The translations under genes and the position numbers were made by a program. Positions 25,750 through 32,785 of a stretch of DNA of 32,785 nt are shown here, piece by piece. A model generated the notes under the pieces. It was not told where the DNA came from. It made no database searches and worked only from the letters and a program-made list of their open reading frames with translations. The stretch's first letter is position 1; each line of letters opens with the position of its first letter. The DNA is from Balneolaceae bacterium (GTDB lineage: Bacteria; Bacteroidota; Rhodothermia; Balneolales; Balneolaceae): positions 1 through 32,785 of the forward strand of contig VEMX01000040.1 of the NCBI GenBank assembly GCA_009711805.1, written 5' to 3'.

Positions 25750-25780
25750 GCACCTTGGTTCATAGCTGAGGTGCTTTTTT
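25750..25780 (+). terminator. rho-independent terminator of hflKC
   Basis: A 6-bp stem GCACCT/AGGTGC (25750-25755 with 25769-25774) closes a 13-base loop and is followed directly by TTTTTT and an AT-rich stretch. Confidence 0.85.
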
Positions 25781-26157
25781 ATTTATTTGAGGAGTGTCTT
25801 GATCCTCCGACCTCCCCTGAATCCCCTCCTTAGTAAGGAAGGGACTTTTGAGGCGTTGTTGAAGTATTATTTGGGTTTTGTTTGTGAGCTCCGGTGGTAT
25901 TTACCCACTTAGTTTATTCTGCTTGGGATTCTCGCTGGAAAGCCGAACGCTACGAGGACCTGCGGACGCTCGTAGGTTCTCTAAGTGGTACTTCTAACCG
26001 GTAAACGCGTTATGTTAGTTATTTAGCAAGGATCTTAATCAGCGGGTCCTCCTCCTTGTTGTGCCGCAGACATCCCTACGGGAAAGGAGGTGACAGCCCC
26101 ACAGAGGTGCTTCTGGCGAGGAGGTCGGGAGTCGGGGGCATTCAATAAAAAACTCTA
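25781..26157. other. repeat-rich intergenic region between hflC and recQ
   Basis: No gene is supported here. The segment holds a near-palindrome CCTCCTTAGTAAGGAAGG (about 25826-25843), one copy of the 88-bp inverted repeat (25925-26012), and GGAGG/CCTCC-rich sequences at both outer ends (25801-25820 and about 26090-26135). It looks like a landing place for small hairpin repeats in the space between convergent genes. Confidence 0.5.
25925..26012 (+). repeat. 88-bp repeat, copy X of an inverted pair
   Basis: This segment is the reverse complement of 29176-29263 with 86 of 88 bases matching by eye. It contains the hairpin GAAC-g-CTACGAG / CTCGTAG-GTTC (25945-25979) around the loop GACCTGCGGACG. 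Its last 17 bases (AACCGGTAAACGCGTTA) recur at 29332-29348. Read on the minus strand, part of it would encode TRLPVRSTT and a stop, close to the end of the DUF5615 protein. Confidence 0.85.
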
Positions 26158-28353
26158 TCACTCACTATTTTCACTCCACACATACAACTGCACAATGCGG
26201 AGTTCATCGTAAGAAATGTTTTCGTTGTGAGCTTTATAGACAGGACGTAAAAAGTCATCTCCCAGCTTTGCGAAGGTTTTGCAGACATCTGTGAATTGCC
26301 GGTCGGAAAGGGAGGAGAGATCAACCAAGCCATCGGAGCGGATAGGGTTTCCATCCTTATAATATTTAGAAAGGTTATTTACTACCGTGCTGGTTTTTAC
26401 ATTATACTTTGACGCAATAGCCCGGATGCTGGTTCCTTTATTATAAGCCCGGCCTACCTGGTAGTATCGCTTGTTTTGTTGAGATCTTCCCGACCCCCTT
26501 CGTTTTTTTGTGTTCCCTGATTTCGGTTTTTCGATGATGTTATGCTCTGAACAATACTCGATAATCACATCCAGGAACTCATCCCCGAATTTATGCTTCT
26601 TCACCGAACCCACCCCATGTATTTCCAGCAGGTTCTTGTCGCTGTGTGGAAAGTAGGTAGCCATTTCTATAAGGGTACTATCTGCAAAAATGATATAGGG
26701 AGGTACACCTTCCTTCCGGGCCAGTTCTGTTCTTTTTTCTTTAAGAAGTTTGAACAAAACCTGGTCATAATCGAGCGATTCAAAGTCGGATTTTTTGCTG
26801 CGGCTGTAATCACTTTGTGTATCCTCGCTTATGATACCCGACAGACTTGCTTCTCCTTTTAATACAGGAACCGCTTTTTCCTGCAATTTCAAGCTGCCAT
26901 AATCTCCACCTTTTGCAATCACCTTTTGGTTCATGAGCTCCCGATACAGCTGTTTCCACTGTTTGGCTGTGTACTCATCCCCAATGCCGTAGGTGGAAAG
27001 GCGGTCATGATTCAATTGCAGGATTCTCTTTTTCTTTGATCCCATCAGTATGTCCTTAATATGATGAAAGCCAAACCGCTGGTCGGTGCGTATTATAGTG
27101 GAAAGGAATTTCTGAGCCGGCACGGTAATATCTTCAGTGTCGGGAACATCGCCGGTACAGATGTCACACATTCCGCAATTGTCTTCCTCATACTGTTCTC
27201 CAAAATAATCCAGCAAGGGAATACGGCGGCAGATCCTGGATTCTGCAAAACTCAATAAGTCCTCCAGGTGCTGATTGGCAACCTGGCGTTCCTGGTCACT
27301 TTTTTGATCGATGAAATACCGGATTTTAGCTACATCCCCATACCCAAACAAAAACAGGCAATCAGAATGCAGTCCATCCCTTCCGGCACGACCAATTTGT
27401 TGGTAATAGGATTCGATATTCTTGGGCAGATCGTGGTGAATCACAAAACGTACATCCGGCTTGTCGATGCCCATCCCAAAAGCAATAGTAGCTACTATAA
27501 TATCTGTCTTATCATGGATGAAGGCCTCCTGATTCCGGGCTCGTTGCGTTTCCCCTAATCCCGCGTGGTAAGGAAGCACATTATATCCCTGATCTCTTAG
27601 GTCGAGAGTAAGCTCATCAACCTGCCGGCGTGAGAAACAATAAATAATCCCGGATTGATCGGGGTGTTTCTCCAGGAAGCTCAGGGTTTGAGTGAATGGA
27701 TTTTGTTTGGTGACAATATCCAGGAACAGGTTGGTTCGGTTAAAACTGGCTACAAATTTATTCGAGTCTTGCAAACCGAGGCTGTCAGAGATGTCATCCT
27801 GAACGCGCGGGCTGGCCGTAGCAGTAAGGGCGAGGCAGGATGCTTCGGGAAATCGGTTTTTGACATCGGCCAGCTGCCGGTACTCCGGACGGAAGTCGTG
27901 TCCCCATTCCGAGATACAATGGGCTTCATCAATAGCCAGGCAATCTACCCGCAGGTTTTCCAGCATGCCAAGTATTGAAGGTTTTAGCAGGGTCTCCGGA
28001 GCCAGGTACAGCAGGTCTAATTTCTGTTGTCGGATGAATGCTGTTGTCTGAGAATACTCTTCCATCGAAAGAGAGCTATTCAGAAAAGCGGCATCTACCC
28101 CATAAGCCCGCAGTTGATCTACCTGGTCTTTCATCAGGGAAATAAGGGGAGATACTACGATCGTCAGTCCGTCAAAGATAAGGGCGGGAATTTGGTAGCA
28201 AAGTGATTTGCCGCCGCCTGTCGGCATAATGGTGAGGGTGTCCTGTTTCTGGAGGACATTAGCAATAATATCTTCCTGGAGCGGCCGGAAGGAATCGAAC
28301 CCAAAGACCTCCTTTAAAAAAGTTTCCGGTGTTTTGTAGGCTGTATCAGTCAT
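26158..28353 (-). CDS. recQ: ATP-dependent DNA helicase RecQ
   Basis: A 731-residue helicase with the full RecQ order. The DEAD-type domain has FRPLQ, Walker A TGGGKS, IDEAHCISEWGHDFRP and LALTATA. The second RecA-like domain has GIIYCFSRRQVDEL, HAGL and the arginine-finger motif QQIGRAGRDG. The zinc-binding region has four cysteines (ICRR...NCGMCDIC), followed by the RQC winged helix and an HRDC domain around KKHKFGDEFLDVI. A C-terminal extension of about 100 residues carries a helix-turn-helix-like segment (GTSIRAIASKYNVKTSTVVNNL). It unwinds DNA 3' to 5' in recombination and fork repair. The start ATG matches a duplicated leader found at 29501. Confidence 0.95.
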   Translation of the reverse strand: MTDTAYKTPETFLKEVFGFDSFRPLQEDIIANVLQKQDTLTIMPTGGGKSLCYQIPALIFDGLTIVVSPLISLMKDQVDQLRAYGVDAAFLNSSLSMEEYSQTTAFIRQQKLDLLYLAPETLLKPSILGMLENLRVDCLAIDEAHCISEWGHDFRPEYRQLADVKNRFPEASCLALTATASPRVQDDISDSLGLQDSNKFVASFNRTNLFLDIVTKQNPFTQTLSFLEKHPDQSGIIYCFSRRQVDELTLDLRDQGYNVLPYHAGLGETQRARNQEAFIHDKTDIIVATIAFGMGIDKPDVRFVIHHDLPKNIESYYQQIGRAGRDGLHSDCLFLFGYGDVAKIRYFIDQKSDQERQVANQHLEDLLSFAESRICRRIPLLDYFGEQYEEDNCGMCDICTGDVPDTEDITVPAQKFLSTIIRTDQRFGFHHIKDILMGSKKKRILQLNHDRLSTYGIGDEYTAKQWKQLYRELMNQKVIAKGGDYGSLKLQEKAVPVLKGEASLSGIISEDTQSDYSRSKKSDFESLDYDQVLFKLLKEKRTELARKEGVPPYIIFADSTLIEMATYFPHSDKNLLEIHGVGSVKKHKFGDEFLDVIIEYCSEHNIIEKPKSGNTKKRRGSGRSQQNKRYYQVGRAYNKGTSIRAIASKYNVKTSTVVNNLSKYYKDGNPIRSDGLVDLSSLSDRQFTDVCKTFAKLGDDFLRPVYKAHNENISYDELRIVQLYVWSENSE

Positions 28354-28417
28354 ACTTGCTTTTTACTTTTGTAAGAGTGAAGGATACAGGAATCCTTACA
28401 GAAAAAATATTCTGATC
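28301..28417 (-). repeat. recQ leader and first codons, copy 1 of a direct duplication
   Basis: This stretch covers roughly the first 18 codons of recQ and about 65 bases upstream. It recurs at 29449-29565 in the same orientation with about four in five bases matching. In the upstream part is a short hairpin AAGGAT-ACAGGA-ATCCTT that may be a regulatory site of recQ. Confidence 0.75.
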
Positions 28418-28606
28418 GGTGTATAATTTTCTTGTGACCCTCAGGTAGGATGATAAGCACCTGGTTTGTTGAGTTAAATACAGATGAGGAATGGAATTTA
28501 AATCATTATCTCGTTTGCAACATCTCGTTGGAATCCGAGGTTTGTTACGATAAAAAATAATTATACAGTTTTCAGATTAATGAAGTTGGAAGTTTCGATA
28601 CTGCAT

Positions 28607-28625
28607 ATTACATTTATATTGTAAT
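28607..28625. promoter_or_regulatory. candidate operator of the DUF433/DUF5615 pair
   Basis: The inverted repeat ATTACA-N7-TGTAAT lies immediately upstream of the DUF433 start. Antitoxins usually repress their own operon from such a position. Arms are short and AT-rich, so the call is weak. Confidence 0.3.
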
Positions 28626-28635
28626 TAAATGGTTT

Positions 28636-28875
28636 ATGATGAGAGAATTAACTCAGCGAATAATAATAGATGAAGGTATTTGTAATGGAAAACCGATAAT
28701 TCGGGACACCAGGATTACAGTACAATCTATATTGGAGTATTTAAGCACCGGAGATTCGGTTGAAGATATTTTAGAAGCTTATCCTTCCTTAAGCAAAGAA
28801 GATGTTCTCGAGTGTATCCGCTTTGCAGCAAATTTGATGAATAGAAAATTTATCATTGACCCAACAGCTGCCTGA
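28636..28875 (+). CDS. DUF433 family protein, likely antitoxin
   Basis: A 79-residue protein with the DUF433 pattern: RIIIDEGICNGKPIIRDTRITVQSILEYL, then a helix-turn-helix-like SVEDILEAYPSLSKEDVLECIRFA. The family is related to VapB-type antitoxins and is usually found directly before DUF5615 or PIN-like genes, as here. The downstream start overlaps its stop by one base (TGATG). Two adjacent ATG codons are possible starts. Binding to its own promoter and to the toxin is expected from the family, not shown here. Confidence 0.88.
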   Translation: MMRELTQRIIIDEGICNGKPIIRDTRITVQSILEYLSTGDSVEDILEAYPSLSKEDVLECIRFAANLMNRKFIIDPTAA

Positions 28876-29207
28876 TGCCCCGGTTTCTTATTGATGAAAA
28901 CCTGCCTTTTAAATTTTCCCTTTGGGATGATGAAGACTTTGTTCATCAATATGAATTAGAGGGGATAAAAAGTGACGAAGAGATTTGGGAATACGCAAAA
29001 AATTATGAGCTAACGATTATCACAAAAGATGCGGATTTTTCAGACCGAATAATTTTCGCAAAACCCCCTCCAAAGGTCATCCATATTCGAATTGGAAATA
29101 TGCGTATTAAGGAGATGTATCAGTTCTTCGAGAAAAACTGGGAGGAAATTCAGAATCACTCAAAAAGCTATAAATTAACCCGTTTACCGGTTAGAAGTAC
29201 CATTTAG
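28875..29207 (+). CDS. DUF5615 PIN-like protein, likely toxin
   Basis: A 110-residue protein with acidic motifs of the PIN-like/Mut7-C group: FLIDENLP at residues 4-11 and TIITKDADFS at about 48-57, followed by the strand PPPKVIHIRIGN. These acidic residues are those expected for a metal-dependent ribonuclease site. Its last ten or so codons (LTRLPVRSTI) lie inside the 88-bp repeat copy Y, so the natural C-terminus may have been replaced when the repeat arrived. It may still be active because the catalytic part is upstream. Confidence 0.85.
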   Translation: MPRFLIDENLPFKFSLWDDEDFVHQYELEGIKSDEEIWEYAKNYELTIITKDADFSDRIIFAKPPPKVIHIRIGNMRIKEMYQFFEKNWEEIQNHSKSYKLTRLPVRSTI

Positions 29208-29263
29208 AGAACCTACGAGCGTCCGCAGGTCCTCGTAGCGTTCGGCTTTCCAGCGAGAATCCC
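29176..29263 (-). repeat. 88-bp repeat, copy Y of an inverted pair
   Basis: Inverted match of 25925-26012. It holds the hairpin with stem CTACGAG/CTCGTAG (29209-29243). It overlaps the end and the stop codon of the DUF5615 gene. The two copies bracket recQ and the toxin-antitoxin pair (about 3.3 kb). Confidence 0.85.
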
Positions 29264-29300
29264 GTAACGCTCGCAGGACCTACGGACGCTGCGAGGTTAC
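29264..29300 (+). repeat. second REP-like hairpin, paired with copy Y
   Basis: The hairpin GTAAC-g-CTCGCAG / CTGCGAG-GTTAC closes the loop GACCTACGGACG. The loop differs by one base from that of copy X (GACCTGCGGACG), while the stem sequence differs at several positions yet still pairs. It is head-to-head with copy Y, giving a BIME-like bimer. The region from here to 29423 otherwise holds only the 17-base partial copy at 29332-29348. Confidence 0.75.
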
Positions 29301-29331
29301 TCCCTTTCAATACTGTTTTAAGCTAATCTCC

Positions 29332-29348
29332 AACCGGTAAACGCGTTA
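29332..29348 (+). repeat. 17-bp partial copy of the inverted repeat end
   Basis: AACCGGTAAACGCGTTA is identical to the end of copy X (25996-26012) and in the same orientation. It may mark the far edge of the bimer formed with copy Y. Confidence 0.6.
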
Positions 29349-29423
29349 ATGTTTATAGAGATCGAATTGAGGGTATTGAATAGTAAGTAAACCCACGAGA
29401 TCTTCCTATGGAAGAAGGTTTGG

Positions 29424-29501
29424 TTAGAGAATATGAAATGCAACGCCCCCAAAGACTTCCTTTAAAACAGTTTCTGGTGTTTTGGTGGCTGTGTCAGCCA
29501 T
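29424..29501 (-). pseudogene. truncated second recQ leader
   Basis: The minus strand encodes MADTATKTPETVLKEVFG, closely matching the RecQ start MTDTAYKTPETFLKEVFG (14 of 18 residues), then seven unrelated residues and a stop, 25 in all. The 5' flank (to about 29565) also matches the recQ upstream region. It is what remains of a second recQ copy or of a partial duplication. Confidence 0.75.
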
Positions 29502-29565
29502 ACTTACTTTTCACTTTTGTAGGAGTGAAGGATACAGGAACCCTTACAGAAAAAATACTTTGATC
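29449..29565 (-). repeat. recQ leader and first codons, copy 2 of a direct duplication
   Basis: Second copy of the segment at 28301-28417, in the same orientation and about 1.15 kb away. The DUF433/DUF5615 pair and the copy Y repeat lie between the two copies. Similarity ends just before the end of the AarF-like gene. Confidence 0.75.
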
Positions 29566-29592
29566 CGGGAAAAGTGAGCTTTATCAAAAGTC

Positions 29593-30897
29593 TTAATCCA
29601 GCATCTCACTCAAAATCTCCTTACTCTTTCGCGTATCGATGACAGCTCCCATCTTCATCAACAGGTTATACAGGCCGAGGTGTACACGGGTAGTATATAT
29701 AAAGTGCTCGGAACCGCGGGGTTCATTCGAAAGGGGAGCCTCCCGGGTATAGTGCCGGATGGTTTGCTCATATTCTGCATCCCCAAAATCAAAAGAATCC
29801 TCTTTATAAGGCAGCGCAAAGGTCATCCCGTAATTTCGGGCAAAGTCAAAATACATCTGTTCCTTTTTCGGTTTATCGGTATCAGGGTTAATGACTTTCA
29901 GGCGTATATATAACTCCCGGATGGTTTCTTCATCCTCAGCCAGGTGAGAGGGGAGTAACTTTAGATAATTGTTGAAGAACCTTTCCGGGAATTTTTTTAC
30001 GCATCCGAAATCCACCACTCCCAGCCGCTCATCACGGGTAAACAGGAAGTTGCCAGGGTGAGTATCAGCATGCACATAATCTTTATCTTGTATCTGCTCG
30101 TGGAAAAAGTCCCATAACAACTGTCCAAAATGATTGCGTTGTTCCTGGCTGGGGTCTTCTTTTAAAAACTCGCCCAGGTGTCGTCCTTCCAGAAAGGTCA
30201 TACAAAGAACCTTGCCGGTTGAGTACTCCTCAATCCATTCGGGGATTTCGATATTGAAACTATCAAACCGCTCACGGAAGAGTTCAATTTGATTGCCCTC
30301 CCGTTCGTAATCTGTTTCTTCCAGCAGGGTGTCTTTTACTTCATTAAAATAAGGGTCAATATCAGATCCCTTTTTTACAATCCTTTTGGCTAAGGTTTTA
30401 GCCAGGCTCAAATCCGAGTCTATGGTCTCCCGTACATTGGGATATTGAATTTTAATAGCAGCCACTCTACCATCCTTAAGAGTAGCCTTGTGTACCTGCC
30501 CGATGGAAGCGGCAGCAAAAGCCTCCGGTTCAAAATGTTCGAATATCTGTTCAGGATAAGCTCCCAGTTCCTTTTTTATAATGGAGCGTATCAGAGCCTT
30601 GTTAATAGGAGGAACTGAATATTGAGCCTGGCTCATCACATCGGCAAATTCATCAGGGAGAAACCCCTGGTCCATGCTCATGCCTTGGGCAATTTTAAGG
30701 GCGGTTCCCCTCAGCTTGGTGAATTCTTTAAATACCGCTTGGGCATTTTTGGAATGAAATTGCTTATCGGCTTCTTTATCCGACTTTGAAACTTTTTTCT
30801 TCAAATACCGCTGGGCATAGTTAGTACCTACTTTAATGCCGGTCTTTGCTATTATCTTGCCTCTCTCAAATTTTGATGATGGAAAATCTTTATTCAT
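29593..30897 (-). CDS. AarF/UbiB (ABC1/ADCK) family atypical kinase
   Basis: A 434-residue protein. Its N-terminal region contains the family-specific motif KIAQG (LKIAQGMSMD), equivalent to the KxGQ motif that covers the active site. Then come AAASIGQVH (the alanine-rich loop replacing the usual glycine loop), VAAIKIQYP with the ATP-site lysine, HADTHPGNFLF as catalytic loop and VVDFGCVK as metal-binding DFG. Family members are ATPases or kinases that support ubiquinone or other isoprenoid lipid metabolism. No quinone biosynthesis gene is nearby, so a broader lipid role is possible. It follows the TetR-type gene on the same strand. Confidence 0.88.
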   Translation of the reverse strand: MNKDFPSSKFERGKIIAKTGIKVGTNYAQRYLKKKVSKSDKEADKQFHSKNAQAVFKEFTKLRGTALKIAQGMSMDQGFLPDEFADVMSQAQYSVPPINKALIRSIIKKELGAYPEQIFEHFEPEAFAAASIGQVHKATLKDGRVAAIKIQYPNVRETIDSDLSLAKTLAKRIVKKGSDIDPYFNEVKDTLLEETDYEREGNQIELFRERFDSFNIEIPEWIEEYSTGKVLCMTFLEGRHLGEFLKEDPSQEQRNHFGQLLWDFFHEQIQDKDYVHADTHPGNFLFTRDERLGVVDFGCVKKFPERFFNNYLKLLPSHLAEDEETIRELYIRLKVINPDTDKPKKEQMYFDFARNYGMTFALPYKEDSFDFGDAEYEQTIRHYTREAPLSNEPRGSEHFIYTTRVHLGLYNLLMKMGAVIDTRKSKEILSEMLD

Positions 30898-30925
30898 TAG
30901 GGATAATGTTAAATTTTTAATTCTT

Positions 30926-30957
30926 AAATGTTAAATGGGTCGTTCCATTCAACATTT
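30926..30957 (-). promoter_or_regulatory. long hairpin between the TetR-type and AarF-like genes
   Basis: AAATGTTAAATGG and CCATTCAACATTT form a 13-bp stem with one mismatch and a 6-base loop, 29 bases upstream of the AarF-like start. Further TTAAAT/ATTTAA stretches surround it (30906-30980). There is no U-tract on the minus strand side, so an operator or mRNA structure is more likely than a terminator. Confidence 0.45.
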
Positions 30958-31029
30958 AAAACTATAGCATTTAAAATTAATCAGAGCTGTTATTGGTCTC
31001 GTCTTCTTCTTCTTCGTTCTCTTTTTTTC

Positions 31030-31773
31030 TTATGATGCAGCACCCGGTTGATCCTCGGATGCCTCTTCATCTTCAATATCTATTTCAACTTCTTCATCGC
31101 TGCACCATCCCGAAAACCAATCGGTAAAATCATTAATGTCATCCGAAAGCCCCGTTTGGGTGAAAATGTACTTCATCAGGTCAAGACCTTTGTCTACTAC
31201 TTTATTATATACCACCTCTTCAATAAAAGAAGTCAGCTTATCGGTGAGGGCCATGGTGCGTACCTGGTCGTCACTCTCATCATCCAGCCAGGTATTAACC
31301 AGCGACAGGTATTGGTTTCGGAGGAAGGCATAGAAATAATCGTTCAACAAGAAAGCTGCGCTGACGGCCATGTGCTCATCAGTAGTAAAAAAGTCTTTAA
31401 ACAGCTCTTTAACCTCATTGTGAAAATCGGTATTGGTCCAGCGATCCCCAATCATCGGGTGGAAGGTTTCCTCAACAAAAGCCCGCCGATCGTCCATCAT
31501 ATCAAAAACCGTGTATATAAAATTGGAGAGCTTCTCGCTGATAGTATATGTTTCAAAACCCTCAATCTCACCAACCATAGCCCGGTAACGAATAATCAAT
31601 GATGGATAATAGAATTCAAGAATGGATTGCTTGTTGGGGAAGAGGGTATAAATTTCGGAAGCGGTTTTGCCTGTTTTCTTTACAAGCTTGGGGATTTCGA
31701 ATGCATCCTCCAGGTAGAGATCAATGGCCGCTTCACAAATTTCAATCTTGGTATTTATTTCTTCAACCTTCAT
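31030..31773 (-). CDS. TetR-type transcriptional regulator with acidic tail
   Basis: A 247-residue protein with an N-terminal TetR-like helix-turn-helix (about residues 6-55: AAIDLYLEDAFEIPKLVKKTG then ASEIYTLFPNKQSILEFYY). An all-helical ligand-binding part follows, ending in a very acidic tail (EEVEIDIEDEEASED). Such regulators pair with AarF-like genes in related bacteria (from memory), and the AarF-like gene follows in the same direction after about 130 bases. Just past its stop another frame continues with ENEEEEDETNNSSD, so the tail may have been shortened by a frameshift. Confidence 0.75.
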   Translation of the reverse strand: MKVEEINTKIEICEAAIDLYLEDAFEIPKLVKKTGKTASEIYTLFPNKQSILEFYYPSLIIRYRAMVGEIEGFETYTISEKLSNFIYTVFDMMDDRRAFVEETFHPMIGDRWTNTDFHNEVKELFKDFFTTDEHMAVSAAFLLNDYFYAFLRNQYLSLVNTWLDDESDDQVRTMALTDKLTSFIEEVVYNKVVDKGLDLMKYIFTQTGLSDDINDFTDWFSGWCSDEEVEIDIEDEEASEDQPGAAS

Positions 31774-31902
31774 ATTTATTGCCGTTGTTGAGGATTGTTA
31801 ACGAATGGTTTGGGAATTCAGTTCGTTCACTTACGGAAGAAATTAACCAATAGTTTAGTTTTATTACTATTTGCTTTAAACACCGGAATTCAAAATAAAA
31901 GA

Positions 31903-32661
31903 ATGTCGAATAAAAATGTAAGCCAAGCTAAAAGAGATGCCCTTTTTCTAACGCTTTCGGGGATTTTTCTTACATCATTGGTTTTGGGGAATGTCATCGG
32001 GACTACAAAATTTGTAACGCTTTTTAGTCTGAATTTGCCGGAATGGTTTCAGTCGTTTGTGCCCTCGCTGGTTCGGGACGAATCGATATATACCATGAGT
32101 GTGCCTGTTGGGGTGATTGCCTATCCTTTTACTTTCCTGGCCACGGATTTAATCTCAGAACTCTTTGGGCGAAAGAAAGCCCAGCTTGTGGTTTGGGTGG
32201 GGTTCTTTATGAATTTTTTCATGTTGTTTTTGATGACAGTAAATCACTGGCTGCCCAATTCGGCCGGAGTAAGTGGCGGGTTGAATCTTTTTGAGGGAGT
32301 ATATGAGTTTATGGTAGGGAACACTATTGCCAGTATGATTGCATATCTGATCGCGCAAACCGTAGATGTTCGCCTGTTTCATTTCTGGAAGAAACTTACC
32401 GGGGGCAAACATCTGTGGCTTCGTAATAATGCCTCCACCATGATCAGTCAACTGGTAGACTCCACCGCCATTCTGACTATATTATATATAGCCGGCAATC
32501 TCGGGGAGAATATCAATACGGTATGGGCTCTTTTGGTGTTGATTGTGAACAGCTACTTATTCAAGTTTTTCTTCGCTCTTTTCGATACTCCACTGTTTTA
32601 CCTTGGGGTGAAGTTATTCAAAGACTATGATGAGGATCCTTCGGGGCATAGTTTGTACTAG
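31903..32661 (+). CDS. yhhQ: queuosine precursor transporter (YhhQ/VUT family)
   Basis: A 252-residue membrane protein from MSNKNVSQAKRD. The open frame extends 36 codons upstream without a membrane-protein-like start, so this ATG is preferred. About six or seven helices are visible, including the opening LVLGNVIGTTKF, PVGVIAYPFTFLATDLISELFG, and late NNASTMISQLVDSTAIL. These match PF02592 transporters that import queuosine precursors for tRNA modification. It is divergent from the TetR-type gene across about 130 bases. Confidence 0.85.
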   Translation: MSNKNVSQAKRDALFLTLSGIFLTSLVLGNVIGTTKFVTLFSLNLPEWFQSFVPSLVRDESIYTMSVPVGVIAYPFTFLATDLISELFGRKKAQLVVWVGFFMNFFMLFLMTVNHWLPNSAGVSGGLNLFEGVYEFMVGNTIASMIAYLIAQTVDVRLFHFWKKLTGGKHLWLRNNASTMISQLVDSTAILTILYIAGNLGENINTVWALLVLIVNSYLFKFFFALFDTPLFYLGVKLFKDYDEDPSGHSLY

Positions 32662-32668
32662 TGTCATG

Positions 32669-32785
32669 TCAATCCTGAAAAGTCGGGTAAAGTCGGTGTA
32701 ATTTTATTCGGGCATCGTCTGTTGTGAATTGCCAATTGATTGTTTTGGATTTCTTGTTTCTGGCCTTTTCCCATGCCGTTGATTC
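32669..32785 (-). mobile_element. C-terminal part of an IS630-like transposase, cut by the window edge
   Basis: The minus strand is open from the window end to a TGA at 32669 and encodes a tail ending TINWQFTTDDARIKLHRLYP plus a few residues. The NWxFTTxDARxKLxxLYP pattern is recalled from the C-terminus of IS630-family DDE transposases. The catalytic part would lie outside the window. The stop is eight bases from the end of the YhhQ-type gene, on the opposite strand. Confidence 0.6.

Noticed and set aside
25781-26157. CRISPR-like or RNA-gene interpretation of the repeat-rich gap
   Set aside because: Repeats are not regularly spaced, there are no spacers of even length and no tRNA- or riboswitch-like fold; dispersed REP-type hairpins explain them.
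31048-31602. Plus-strand open frame of 184 codons opposite the TetR-type gene
   Set aside because: The minus strand carries a recognisable helix-turn-helix and an ordered helical protein; the plus-strand frame matches nothing.

Overview
The window looks like a chromosomal segment of a Bacteroidota-type bacterium, most likely the Balneolota/Rhodothermota branch. This is inferred from large FtsX/MacB permeases ending in VDSLRSE, an NtrC-type regulator next to them, 6-bladed beta-propeller lipoproteins, a REP-associated transposase and moderate GC. No rRNA, tRNA or CRISPR array was seen.

Left part (1-3230): an AT-rich minus-strand cassette. It holds a six-cysteine secreted mini-peptide with an apparent one-base frameshift, a hairpin terminator, a beta-propeller lipoprotein and a membrane-anchored CPFC thioredoxin-like protein. 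Beside it is a decayed REP-associated tyrosine transposase flanked by inverted REP hairpins. That gene is interrupted by a 228-bp MITE-like element with TTAA target duplications.

Centre (3234-20944): an export and regulatory locus. Four paralogous ~800-residue FtsX/MacB permeases, one ABC ATPase and one periplasmic adaptor lie on the minus strand. Divergent from the adaptor is a two-gene NtrC-type regulator/histidine kinase operon. The locus carries four sigma-54-like promoters (TGGYAYG-N4-TTGA) and three copies of a 37-bp dyad, each 52 or 53 bp from a promoter. The middle dyad sits between the divergent promoters of the adaptor and regulator operons at 52 and 53 bp. The locus therefore reads as one self-regulated sigma-54 regulon. 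Between the third and fourth blocks are remnants of a fifth permease and a TlpA-like protein, plus an unrelated DUF4143 ATPase preceded by two 15-bp palindromes.

Right-centre (21085-25713): a membrane PP2C/SpoIIE phosphatase and hflK-hflC, closed by a clear terminator.

Right part (25781-32785): recQ and a DUF433/DUF5615 toxin-antitoxin-like pair lie between two 88-bp inverted repeats (86/88 identical). These repeats contain hairpins whose stems covary with a neighbouring copy, and one repeat encodes the end of the toxin gene. A second, truncated recQ leader lies beyond. Then come an AarF/UbiB-like kinase, a TetR-type regulator, a divergent YhhQ-type transporter and the tail of an IS630-like transposase running off the window. 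The first 123 bases hold nothing recognisable.
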